The notes under the pieces are model-generated. The model ran no database searches. It saw nothing but the letters and a program-made list of their open reading frames with translations, and had not been told where the DNA came from. Below, piece after piece: positions 45,676 to 56,798 of a DNA stretch of 64,000 bases (its first letter is position 1; each line of letters begins with the position of its first letter). This DNA is from Ephemerocybe angulata (Eukaryota > Basidiomycota > Agaricomycetes > Agaricales > Psathyrellaceae). The translations under genes and the position numbers were made by a program. The stretch covers positions 992,001 through 1,056,000 of the forward strand of contig JAACJK010000058.1 of assembly GCA_013368325.1 (NCBI GenBank). The letters are read 5' to 3'.

Positions 45676-46930
45676 CACGTCGTCCTCGGCTCTGCAAATC
45701 ATAGTCAGGATCCCTTCAAAAACGCAGTAACGATTGCACTTACGACTCCACTGCACACTCAGGATCAAGTTGTCGTAGCCCCGTCCATTCACCTTCTCCA
45801 TCGCCTTCTGCGCAACACTCCTATCCTCGAAGCTAACGAACGCGAAGCCCTTGCCAGCACCCGTCTCCCTGTCCCGTCCAACATACACCCTCGCGACCCT
45901 TCCGAACACACCAAAGAGCTCGCGCAGATCGTTCTCGCCCGTATCCTCGCTGATGTTCGTAACACGAAGGGTGGGGAGGTCGTCTGCGCCGCCACGGCCT
46001 CCAACGCCCCCAGGGTTGCGCATGGACTCTCCAGCACCGCGTCCAGCACCAGCACGCATGGATGGGGGGACGTACTTGCTGCCCGTCGCGCCTGAGGGTC
46101 CACCGACGGCAGAGGGGCCTGCGGGCGCGGGCTCCTGGCCAAGATCGTCGGTTTCGCCCATTCCGCCGGCATCGAGGCCGCCGAGGACGTTCTTGTGGGG
46201 ACATTTGGCTGTGAAATGGTCGCCCTTGCAAAGTCGACATGAGACCTTGCCAGCTCCGCCGGCCTTGAGCTTCAACTTCGTGCTGTCCTCGGCGTTTTGT
46301 TCCTGGTCTTGTTGCTGTTAGAGGTTGGGGGTGGGATCAGTATCTCTGATTGAAGTAGATGGGTAATGGCGCACCTTGTTACCGGCTGTGATCTTCAGGG
46401 CGACGTTCTCTCCAACGGTGGTGGTGGCACGATCGGGGCCGGGCGGGTGGCCCTTCTCCAGGCCAAACTTGGCCCATTTTTGCCTTTCAGCGACGGCATG
46501 GTCAACGACGGATTTTTGCAGCGTCCGCTTGATTTTCCGCGTAATCTAGCAGAGAAAGACCATATATCGTCAGTCCTCATCCTCGATATCAGCGAGAGTA
46601 GATAGATCGCGCTCTATCCATCTAATCTCCCCTAGCTCAGGATATGGCATACCTTGACCTTCTTGCCGTCCTCGTTCACTGTGTACTCAATGATTGTTCT
46701 CACACCGTTATCGTCGACAAACTCCTCGTTCTGGGGTAGCTGACCTGCGGGTACGAAACGTAGCGGTATGTGAGCATAAATTTTACGGGCCATCGACCTG
46801 GAGAAGCAGATGAAACGTACCGTCGAGGTCATCGATATCGTCCGCCCATGAAGTTTTCTGTGCTCTAGATGAGAGATAAAATGAGAGTTGGGACAGAACG
46901 AGATGAAAGTGGGGCGCACGCTGCAGACAT
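45676..46930 (-). CDS. TIF35: Translation initiation factor eIF3 subunit g
   Basis: Six exons. MSAAAQKTSWADDIDDLD is the conserved N-terminus; then NGVRTIIEYTVNEDGKKVK, ITRKIKRTLQKSVVDHAVAE, RQKWAKFGLEKGHPPGPDRA and TTTVGENVALKITAGNK. The CCHC-like zinc knuckle CRLCKGDHFTAKC follows, then YVPPSMRAGAGRGAG and a C-terminal RRM (LRVTNISEDTGENDLRELFG, RNP1-like GAGKGFAFVSF, ILSVQWSQPR). eIF3g is the eIF3 subunit that binds RNA near the mRNA entry channel, with roles in scanning and reinitiation. The final exon supplies only S-QPRTT and is joined through a 52-nt intron (45692-45743). The stop is at 45676-45678. Confidence 0.93.
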
Positions 46931-47227
46931 TGTCGGTGTAGTCGTCGTCGTCGTTGTGAACGATGAGCAGCTCCAGAATCCTTCATCATTTCTTGATGCT
47001 GATGACTAATCACGGATCAGCTTGACTCACCGAGTTCGAGTCAGGCTCGTCGCATTTTTAAACCAGTTAATTACCGCCATAGGATTTGCTGCTTCTCCGG
47101 CCCTCATGTTCCCTCAGACCTCGGGAGCCACTAAAATATTCTAATGTCCAGATTATATATTGATATATCTATATAGGCCCCCAATATCCCAGGAATCACC
47201 AGCTTAATACTGTACATACAGATCCTC
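46931..47227. other. Short intergenic region upstream of eIF3g
   Basis: About 300 bp; promoter of eIF3g and 3' side of the DUF6533 gene. AT-rich (tatattgatatatctatata at about 47155). No gene. Confidence 0.5.
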
Positions 47228-48941
47228 CTACCTGAACGTCAACGACTCGAGAACGGCCCCATCGACCGCTTCCCCATATTTGATATCCTCCCTATTTCCT
47301 GGCGTGTAACGAAAAGCTTCGACGAGGGCGTCAAGTTTAGGGATTGCATTTTCACGTCCTCGTTGCGCGAACCTAGCCGACAGTCAAGTAAGCAATGGCA
47401 CACGATCATCGAAGACTGGATGGAAGACGCCAAGTGTGGAGAGAAAATTTGGACTTCAGAGAAACGCACCAGTATGAGCGATCGTTGAATGGATAGTATT
47501 CTCGCCGTACTGTACTGACGAAAAGTTTGTCTGGCCTACTGCAACGGCGTAGATATTTGTCGCCTGAGCGGCGGTTTTGAGGTTAAGGATCAGACGGGAG
47601 ACCATTAGACTTGTTATTCTAGTGAGTGGATGGGGTTTTAATGAGTAAATGATGCTCCTCAGTCGCAAACGGAAGTGGAAGGCGTACAGAGTACTGAAGC
47701 TGGCGTTTATGGCCTTGATGTTTGACTACACGAAGGACGATAAGTTTGGGGAGCCATCATTCGAGAGGAGAACGTACGGGAGCCCACTAGAGTATCCCGG
47801 ACAGAAGTCAGAACTTTTCATAACTCAGTAGACAGTGGGGCTACGCACGATGAATACAGAAACGGTGATAGCATTGACGATAAAGATAACCGCAAAGTAC
47901 GTTACACCTGTAAGTTCAGTCCATTCTCGGTGAGCAGTTCGTTTCGACCCCGGCGTACTGGCTCACCATCTCGCATGATAAGCTTTAGAAGAGACTGAGG
48001 TCGATCATGCTGCCCGCGGTAGTAGGCGACAGTGCGGTAGAGCGTCATGGAGAAGATAATTGTGTCTACACCAGGTCCGTTAGCACCGGCACGTCAGGAA
48101 CACCCTGCAGAATCGGACGTACCAAAAACGAGTTCTGCGATCCACGTGAATGCGAGGCGACTAAGTATCAAGTATCAGACAAAGTTAGCCACTTGTCGAC
48201 CTCAACTCGGCGTTCAAATTTGCACTTACGTCGGATGCTTTCCGACCAAGATACATCCGTGCAGTCCTTCAGGCAAATGTAGCCGCCCACCATCCAGGAA
48301 AGCCCACTAATTCGTGTCAGAGATCGCTATTCTGGATAATCGCGTATGAGGAAACACGTACGATCTTGACGCCCAATTCCGCGGCGAGAAGTGCCCCGCC
48401 TACACACCCAACGAGTTTGCTCTTCCCGTATATCGCGTAAACGCGCAGCACAAATATCACTGTGAACCCACCGATCAGACCTCTTTTGCCAAGTTCTAGC
48501 AGCAAGGGAGACTTACAACCGATGACGAATGTCGTGACAACTTTCAGCGCCTCGGGGTATAGCACGTATCGCTCGCATGTGGATACGGGCCAGTTCATAT
48601 GGAAGGCTGGGATACATATGAGCCGATGACGAGGGGTATGGTAGAATGGGCGCGACGTACATGCGATGATAACGATATAACCTAACGGCGACAGGTACCT
48701 ATTCTAATCGCGCTTCATGAGTAAGTTGACGTGGTAAAATTGGAATATCGGCCCAGCTCACCAAGGCAAATAGAAGGGTTATGTGCGTATACCGCGGCTG
48801 CAGCCATATTTTCTCGACCTCGTCTCCCATCGTAATCACGATGTCGTAGAACAGCATCACGCAGGATGCAAGAGAGTACATCTTCGATACCATCAGGTCG
48901 TGCGCGACGTTAGCCAACTGGGCTGCATTTGGGGGGTCCAT
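47228..48941 (-). CDS. DUF6533 domain multi-pass membrane protein
   Basis: Exon 1 starts MDPPNAAQLANVAHDLMVSK and contains the DUF6533 core MYSLASCVMLFYDIVITMGD with EVEKIWLQPRYTHITLLFAL. Later exons: MNWPVSTCERYVLYPEALKV, FTVIFVLRVYAIYGKSKLVG, GYICLKDCTDVSWSESI, FTWIAELVF, DTIIFSMTLYRTVAYYRG, VTYFAVIFIVNAITVSVFIV and finally ITSLMVSRLILNLKTAA. The last exon was read as FAQRGRENAIPKLDALVEAF ending LESLTFR (TAG at 47228-47230), chosen because it is the most protein-like of the three frames. Seven helices are expected. The family is expanded in Agaricomycetes and has no known function. The last two junctions are uncertain. Confidence 0.72.
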
Positions 48942-51099
48942 GGCGTCTGCGCAGGGGCATCGAGGGAAGGAACGAGCGTATTAGGTGAGTGTCAGGAATT
49001 ATGTATGTTGAAAGTAGTCTGTCAGCGAGCGAGCGTGTATGGAGGATGACGTTGGGACGAGCGATGAACGGGGGCTCCCATAAAACACCAGTCGGGATGG
49101 AAAGGCCCACAGAAGGGGTGCCAAATTCAAATCGGACTCAGTGGAGCGGGCCTTTATGTATGATGGGAACCAGGGTCGATGGGTGGTAGTATCCTGCGCC
49201 TCCGAGTCGGCACACGCTCATCCTTACGAACACGGGAGTCTAGCCTCCCCCAGCAGGTGTAACATTAGCGCCGTGCCAAACGTTGGGCTGAGAAGTAGTA
49301 CGTACTATAAAAGCCTTTAGGATTTAGGGAGGTTTCGAATGACGAAAGGAACGCGAAACTCATGCGGGAGGACCGGTCCGTCGGCCTATCGCACGCCAAT
49401 ATTGGTCCACATCAGTCCACATCGAGGATGGACGGGGCAGGCGAAGCTGATGGAAAGAGGAGCCAGAAGAAGCTGTCGGGCTTAAGCCGCGTTGAACGGA
49501 GACGCGACTGTGAGAAGTCGAGCGCTCTATACTTATGGATACCTGTTAGAAGGAGTTCGAAGGAGGATGAGAATGGACATATGAAGTCCAAGGCCACCTT
49601 TGTAGAATCTTCTTTCGTACCGAGGTGACATGTATGAACGGGCGGCCGTGGCTGAGCATGGGACTGGTGGAAAGGATAGCCGACACTGGACGACGACGAT
49701 CTCCCCGTGTCGCAGGTGATCGGTCAGGGGGAAGCTGGCCTATCCTCTCCTATCCTGTCGTCTGGCACGGCTACAGAACGCCGGATAACCAGTTGCTATG
49801 TGTAAGTAAGCTTGCCCCTGTCGAATCAAGCACACTATCATGAGGGGTATGTCCAAGGCTCCAAGCGCCCACAAGTATATCCTATGCCATGAGGAACCAA
49901 TGCCCGTGTACGGGCGCTTAATGCACCTATTGCCAATTGGCAGCTTCCAGCCGAAAGTCGGTCAGCCCACATCGTCAGGGAAGCATCCTCCTCGTACCAC
50001 GGCCGCGGTACGTAAGACTTACCACCGCGAGTTGTTGTTCTCCGACCACCCGCGACAGTCAGGACTCGGAAGATCCGTCAGGCTGCCGCCTCATGTCTGT
50101 AGCCGTGGTCGTGCTCTAGCCTCCAGGTCGAGGTTGCGGTTGAAGAGGGCTTTGGTAAAATCGTCATCCTGGTCATATATCCCCAATGGAAGCATTTAGA
50201 ACCGGCAATAAGGCCATCAGACAGCCGAACCGAATACAAACATGAATTGATGAACTTAGTTAAATTGACACTGCACGCTTGTTCTCCTGCCACAATGTCC
50301 ATTGGCGCCCACGAGTCAAACATTCCTCGCCCTTCGGAGCCCAAGGGCCTCGAGACAAAGGCAGACAAAGGTACTCACCACGATACAACAAACTGGATCT
50401 TTATGTCTGCTAAACGTTTGCCTCTCTTTTGTGGGAAAGCGAGTAGTAGCCGTCGTTGTTACGGCGATGATGGGAGACTGCAACATGTCGTCGTCGCCGA
50501 CAAACTGAATCCAGGGCAGCTCCGGCTGACTGACGCAAGGAATGTTGCTTGACGTTTGGCCTGGGCGGAACGTGCACGATCTCAGTGGTTGGGTTTTCTG
50601 CTTTCTCTTCAACGCCCTTCACCTCGAAGTCCAAACTGGCGCGTCCAGGGGATACCTGCTGCTGGCACCCTATCTTTCCAGCGCTATCCTATTCGAGGAC
50701 CTGGTGTCACTCTACCGAACGAAATCAGCTAGGAGCTCGATGCGACTTGCCCCACGAAAACCCTCACGAACCGCACGATGATCTTCGCTCGAACGAAACG
50801 GCCTACCAAGCCTGGAATACCAGCTATGAATGTCTCAAATTGCATTGCTTCTTCTGCGACAGTGCCTGAACATCCATCTATTGTCAACGGTAGAAGACGC
50901 GCTAAGAGGACTGTACCCCTAAACGATGGCTCTTCGATTGTTCCATGGTGGTCAACCACCTGCCACAGGAATCAGTCATCGAAACTGGAACAGGCGCCTC
51001 ACACACGGCGGCGAAGACAGGAAGAATTTGGAACGGGGACAGCCCCTACGACTAGGTGAGTAAGCTGCAGGAAAGAGCGTGCCGAACCCTTACTTACAG
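48942..51099. other. Long intergenic region
   Basis: About 2.1 kb between a minus-strand and a plus-strand gene. Plus-strand frames at 49362-49628, 50542-50781 and 50778-51059 show no motif, though one of the last may contain 5' exons of the mucin-like gene, whose signal peptide I could not locate. A copy of GGGCGCTTA is at 49912-49920. Confidence 0.4.
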
Positions 51100-54089
51100 C
51101 ACATCACCTACCACAGCACGACTACGACCACGACAGACTCTCAGAATACAACGTTGATTGAGACATTTCACACCCCTACCTCCAGTAAGGAACCCAACCT
51201 GAACTTTGCTTCCTTCACAAGCCCTAATTATCGAATCTAGCTACCACTTCGACAGTATCCTCAACAAGCGCGTCTGAAACCTCGACTTCAACTTCAACAT
51301 CGTCATCATGCGGTACGCTCTCTTGTTTCTCGATCACGACGCGTCGAGCTCTTTCCCTGAACAGTTCGAAAACAGATTCTTCGACTTCAACACGCTCGCG
51401 CTCTGGATCTACCACTTGCACTTCTCCCACAACTCCCACCTCCACCACCTCCACTTCTACGACCGGTTCCTCCTCTGCATCCACTTCCACTACATCTACA
51501 TCTACGACATCCACGAATTCACGATCCACCCCATATCCAACGTCTACCGAACGGTGCATAGGAGCTGCTTGCAGTACTGGAACGATGGATCCTACCTCGA
51601 CGGACACCACTACGTCTTCGACGACTTCCAGTAGCACCAGTACCAGTACCACCACTACCACGACCACAACGACTACGCCTCCCCCTTCATCATCATCTAC
51701 CACAGAAGTTTCCACGGGCACCTCCGCGACCTCATCGGGTACGACCAGGGCGCCAGATCCCACAAGTTCTCCTCCAGACGCGGGTGGCGAGATGGGCGGA
51801 GGTTCCTCGACCTCATCGCCCCGGCAGACCGAAAGCTCGAGTGAATCGGAGCGCCCTCCATCCACCGTTACCGTCACCGCAACTTCCACGTCGACATCTA
51901 CACTCTCACCTCTCCCCGCCTCCAGTACGACGGAGACGGTAACAGTTACATCGTCTAGGAGTCGTTCGACCTCTACAACGGCCTCGAGCACACGGTCTTC
52001 CTCTTGTTAGTTTTTTATACCTCCTGCCATACCCGCCAGATATCTAATTTACTCTCGAATCGACAGCATCTTCTGCGTCTGTCCCCCGATCCACGAGGGT
52101 CACTAGCACGAGGACGGACTATACGACCTTTACCATCACGAGCACGAGCACCTATATCAGCACGTACAACGGAACATACACGACGACCTCCACGACCTTC
52201 GTCGATCCAGGAAACGAGACCGGCATGGTCAGGGGCAACGATGATAGCCGTGCTGGAGGGTACATCCAACCTCCTCCTTCAAACGTTTCTCTGAGCTGAC
52301 CACGGCAATTCTAGGTTCTCCCGCAACATAGGCAGCATAATTGGCGTGACCATCGGCGGTGTCGTCGCCCTTATCCTGCTCGTAATCTTCCTGTTCTTTG
52401 GCTGCCGCCGTTACAGGAGGAGAGTGACGCCCAACTCGTCCGTCGAGTCGATCCTTCCTTCGCAGTCTGGCTTACGGAGACTCGGTTCCCCGCAAGCGAT
52501 GGCAGGGCAGGGAGACAGCGGCAGCGACAACTCCAACGCCTCTCGGAACATCCTCGCAGCCGCCACCTCCCTCGTGGGCGCCGTCTTCGGTCGCAAGAGA
52601 AACACGGCCACGAGTTTCAGATCCAACTCGAATAACGCATCAGACGAGGGTCTCAACTCGAAAGAGAAGAACACGCTCAGCCGCGACGTCTCCAAGCGCA
52701 GCGGGAAGAGCGAGGCTACGACGCTGGCAGATGGGGGTGTGATGAAGGGCATGGAGCAGCAGATGGAGGAAGGGTTATCCATGTCGATGTGCCCCCCAAG
52801 CTACGGTTATGCGAGCATGGCGGGCGTTGGGGTTATGCTGTCCCCCAGAGCTGCTGCCACCGTGAGAGCCGGGGAGAAGTCGGATGAGACGCTGACCAGT
52901 GGTGGGAAGTCAGGGTCAGGGGGCTCTGTGACTCCTGAAGTTCACGATGGTCTTGACGGTAGTGTGACGGTAAGGAAGCGCGTGTCGCTCCCTGGCCCGC
53001 GCCCGAAGCCTGGAAGCACCTATCGCTCGTCGAGGAGACATAGTTCGACCCCCCATATCGCCAGTCGAGAGGATGCAGAGCCCGCTGTGGCTGAGGAGGC
53101 AGGGGATGGATGGGTTACGGAGTTTGGCGAGGTGTCTAACCTCCAAGAGGAGACGAGAGCCGGGAGCGCTGGTAATTTGCGTGGTTTGTGGCATCGTCTC
53201 TCGAGCGGTGGGCCCTCTGATCGCCGAAGGTCGGCGCAAACGACGACGACTCCCCATGTGAACAGCAAGAGCACGCTGTCGATCGACAAAGCCACCTCAT
53301 CCACCTCGGACGTTGGGTACATTCACAACCCGTTCGGCTCTGTCGAAAGTTTAGCGGACGTGCTTCCGCCTGCTATACTTCCGACTCATAACACCACGTC
53401 CCCGAGTTCGCTCCTGAACCCTCCTCCTGCCGCACTCACCGCACCTCCCAGTGGTGCGACGCTGTCGTCCCTCGCCTCATCTTCCGGGGCTATGGGGTCG
53501 TCCTCGGCTCCGATCCCCGTCTTAACGTTCCCCCGTTCCGTAACCGGGAACAGCTACACCGGGCCTTCCTCTGCCTCCAGCCCCGCGGGTACGATATCCG
53601 GTATGCCAATGGGGACTACCCTCGGACCGTTTGACAGACCCAGTGGGCAGCAGCCGATACACCCGATGCAGATCCAGCAAAGCCCCCAGAGGCCTTGGCC
53701 GACGTTTACGCTCCCTCCCGCACCGTCCCCTGCGCTTACGACGAGGACTCTATCGGATGATGGCGCGAGCGTTGTTCGGGCTGAGGGGCTCTTGCATCCG
53801 GGACTTCTCAGTCCGACTGGGGGACTTGGTCTGGGCGTGTCGGGTCTGGGAGCGGGCAGTATACATGGCGGGAGGAGTATGGCGAGTTTGAGGGATCATT
53901 TTGATTATTCGAGGCCTTTGGGGTCCGGGGTGAGTACTGTTTCCTCGTCGTTTGCTTAAATGAATCTTTTTTGCTGATGATATTGGCTATCTGTAGTTGG
54001 CGAATGCGATTACTGTTAGTGCTGCCCCGAGCCAGGATGGGCGGGCGAGTGAGGTGGGTGAGGGCGCGAGCAAGAGCAGTGGGGGATAG
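51100..54089 (+). CDS. Mucin-like Ser/Thr-rich type I membrane protein (5' end not defined)
   Basis: From 51100 the frame reads HITYHSTTTTTDSQNTTLIE, then (after the intron at about 51190-51240) about 250 residues made almost only of Ser, Thr and Pro. A further exon (about 52069-52240) has TDYTTFTITSTSTYISTYNG with several N-glycosylation sites. One strong transmembrane helix (IIGVTIGGVVALILLVIFLF) is followed by the stop-transfer GCRRYRRR. A disordered cytosolic tail of about 550 residues is rich in Ser, Gly and Pro. The last exon ends GEGASKSSGG with TAG at 54087-54089. The layout is like fungal cell-surface sensors or mucins of the Msb2/WSC class: heavily O-mannosylated outside, signalling tail inside. 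No cysteine-rich WSC domain or signal peptide is visible, so the 5' exons remain to be found. Confidence 0.72.
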
Positions 54090-54713
54090 GGGTCGTCTGA
54101 AGAGCCGGAGGGCGCTGCGGCTGCCTCCTGATCGTCGATAGATTATTCGTTATGGACAGGCTGGGATGCCTCATCTTGCTTATGCGATTGAAGAGGTACA
54201 ATGGATTTATTTACTAACTTTATATCACCTGTATATTATATTGGACTTCGAGGATGAACCTGACCCTCCTAAGTTGGCTTCAGTCAAGCTTGACAAGTAT
54301 TGTAGTAGACTAGTATAGTAAATTTGTAGTATGTAGGGCTCCTTCTTTGCGAGTAATAGTATCGGTTTGTCGATAGGGCTTATGCGTAGCAATCGTGACA
54401 TTGTCACGGCGCCGTGCCTGCGAAACGGGGTGCTTTATTCGGCGTAGACGCCTCTGTTCAATCGTTGTGTCAGGCGGTGTTGAATAAGCGGCCTTCTGCT
54501 ATCATGCCAGTCTTTGGAGAAGATCAAGGGGTTCCACAACGCTCTGGACATATATCGCACAGAATTAGTGCTCTACTTAGTATAGATGGGTTGAGCGGGC
54601 AGCGAGCTTAAGCTAGCCACTGAGGTGTTTTTACTGTCGGGACCATTGCAAGCGCATCAGTCACGCGTCACATGTCCCACGCTCCCACAATGGGCGCGAA
54701 CAAATCAACCAAA
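54090..54713. other. Intergenic stretch left of the transposon
   Basis: About 0.6 kb of AT-rich 3' flank. The segment at about 54183-54265 resembles the 3' flank of the F-box gene (about 58907-58985). No gene. Confidence 0.45.
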
Positions 54714-54721
54714 TACTGGTG
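54714..54721. repeat. Target-site duplication, left copy (TACTGGTG)
   Basis: The 8 bp TACTGGTG directly precede the left terminal inverted repeat. The identical 8 bp follow the right repeat at 56694-56701. Such a perfect 8-bp duplication is what hAT-type transposases leave on insertion. Confidence 0.85.
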
Positions 54722-55195
54722 CACCTGGACATCACAGTTGTAATGTTCCCGGAGCGGGCGAAATACCCCCTTTATGGCACCGCTGTCAAGCATGGAATCG
54801 CTTATTCTACGACACTGGCAATAAAAGTCGAAGTTATTTCGTTTTAGGTATGCAAGGCATTTGTCTTATACGGTAGGGGTAGAGGCCAGCGTGGGGGAGA
54901 CAAAGAGGCGCTGGGAATATCTGCCGCGCACCCATCAACGACCATCACGACGGCGGCAACGCTCTGGACTGATAGCGCCCGCTGTCTCCCACGTCAACAG
55001 CGGGTGTCGGTTGGCCGTCGGCACCGTCCAATTTCGTTTGTGCTCGCTGTGCGGCACAGCGAGCTCGCATTCCGATGGGTTTTCAACGGTTTTCTTTGGG
55101 GATTTTTGCGCGCCCAGGCTCTATACGGGTCTTAAACCCCTTTCCAGCCCTCTCTACCACCTCAGCAGCTCAGTATACGCCAGGAGCACCATGTA
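54722..55195 (+). repeat. Left terminal inverted repeat of the transposon
   Basis: Pairs with 56221-56693. The outer about 125 bp are identical in both arms by eye; small indels and substitutions appear further in. It contains two hairpins: CCCGCTGT/ACAGCGGG at 54978-55004 and the near-perfect palindrome GCTCGCTGTGC-G-GCACAGCGAGC at 55042-55064. Confidence 0.85.
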
Positions 55196-56220
55196 TTCTC
55201 CTGGGCAGTAATCAAGCAAACATATGGCTTCTGGGAGCTGGGAAAGCACCCTACAGGTTAGATACTCGAAAGATAGTCCAAGGAATAGAGTATATAGTGA
55301 GTATTGGTCCTCCATAGTGTACTATCCTAGTGGTGTGCATGGGACAAGCTTCAGACCTTGAGATTGAGCAGGATTGTATGTTTATGCCACTGAGGTATAG
55401 CTATTAACTTCTGAAGCATTCTACCTCCGTGAATGTGTCCATATAAATGTAATGTATCAAGCCTAGTGTATAGAGCTGCCCCGCCGGGAGTGCAGTATAT
55501 GTGGTGCCCACATCTTGCTAAGGTGGTCCTCCCGGCATCGATTCCATTTTAGCTATTCTTCCGGCAGGTTTATTGCTCCGTAAATGTGCGGATATGCCAT
55601 AGGAAAGCACAACTCACAGAATGAAAAAGACCGGGAGGAAAACGGACGACTTGACGCAAAGTTATGCACAAAACACTGTTGGTGCGATGAAGTTGTTCAC
55701 ATCTGGTGTTAGCTTCCAGTTCCAACTGATCCTCTACGCACTCATTCCTTATTATCTTCCCCTATACATATCCGATTTCTCTCCGGTTTTTTTCAGTCTG
55801 CGCTCGTTGTTGAGACCTTCCGAATGGTACCTACTATGTGTATATAAACGTATCCTTTGGAATGATAAATCGTGAATAAACTCATTTCAGATGTACTTAA
55901 TGGAGAGATGTCCTATGGTCACGGAGTGCGCGGCGGGGGCTATCCAACAAGCTAGATACTGCGTGTACTATCCAAGCTACCCCAAGCTACTCTTTGTTTT
56001 ATATAGACCCTTTCGAATACACGCTGGAGCCTCCAATCCGTTGCAGTCATTCCATATCTACACTTGACCTCCTACAACACCAAGAACTGCTGTCTATCAA
56101 CTATTTGCGTCACCGGCCTGTGTACGTGGTCTGTGCTGTATGTGTGGTCAAGTATTACTGCTATAAGCCTTCGAGTTACACTGCAAAGCCACTGTTTCTC
56201 TGGATACTGAGCATTATAGA

Positions 56221-56693
56221 TTACATTGAATTCTTGCTATATACAGAGCCACTGACGTAGTAATGACAGCTGGAAATGGACTTACAAGTCATATAGGATC
56301 TGGGTGCGCAAAAATCCCCGCAGAAAACGGTTAGGAAACCATCGGAATGCGAGCTCGCTGTGCCGCACAGCGAGCACAAACGAAATTGGACGGTGCCGAC
56401 GGCCAACCGACGCCCGCTGTTGACGTGGGAGACAGCGGGCGCTATCAATCCAGAGCGTTGCCGCCGTCGTGATGGTCGTTGATGGATGCACGGCAGATAT
56501 TCCCAGCGCCTTCGTCTCCCCCACGCTGACCTCTACCTTACCGTATAAGACAAATGCCCTTGTTTACCTAAAACGAAATAACTTCGACTTTTATTGCCAG
56601 TGTCGTAGAATAAGCGATTCCATGCTTGACAGCGGTGCCATAAAGGGGGTATTTCGCCCGCTCCGGGAACATTACAACTGTGATGTCCAGGTG
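56221..56693 (-). repeat. Right terminal inverted repeat of the transposon
   Basis: Reverse complement of the left arm, ending CAACTGTGATGTCCAGGTG. It carries the same hairpins; the long palindrome is at 56353-56375. Confidence 0.85.
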
Positions 56694-56701
56694 TACTGGT
56701 G
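56694..56701. repeat. Target-site duplication, right copy (TACTGGTG)
   Basis: Exact copy of 54714-54721, directly after the right inverted repeat. Confidence 0.85.
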
Positions 56702-56798
56702 CTGATCAAACGTCTCTTGATCTTGAACCGCAACGTCCACCATCGACTAGATTTCTTTCCTCTATCAATACCACCCCAGAAGTTCGTAACAGCTCACA

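Larger units (their letters stand above)
54722..56693. mobile_element. Non-autonomous DNA transposon with long terminal inverted repeats, probably hAT-like
   Basis: A 1,972-bp unit bounded by CACCTGGACATCACAGTTG and its exact reverse complement, and flanked by a perfect 8-bp target duplication. The inverted repeats are about 95% identical for about 400 bp and recognisably similar for about 470 bp (54722-about 55195 and about 56221-56693). The 1-kb interior is AT-rich and holds no frame longer than about 90 codons and no transposase motif, so the element must be mobilised in trans. The high identity of the arms and the intact duplication point to a recent insertion. The 8-bp duplication and CA start fit hAT; other superfamilies with 8-bp duplications (P, Merlin) cannot be excluded. 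It lies between the mucin-like gene and the F-box gene. Confidence 0.85.
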
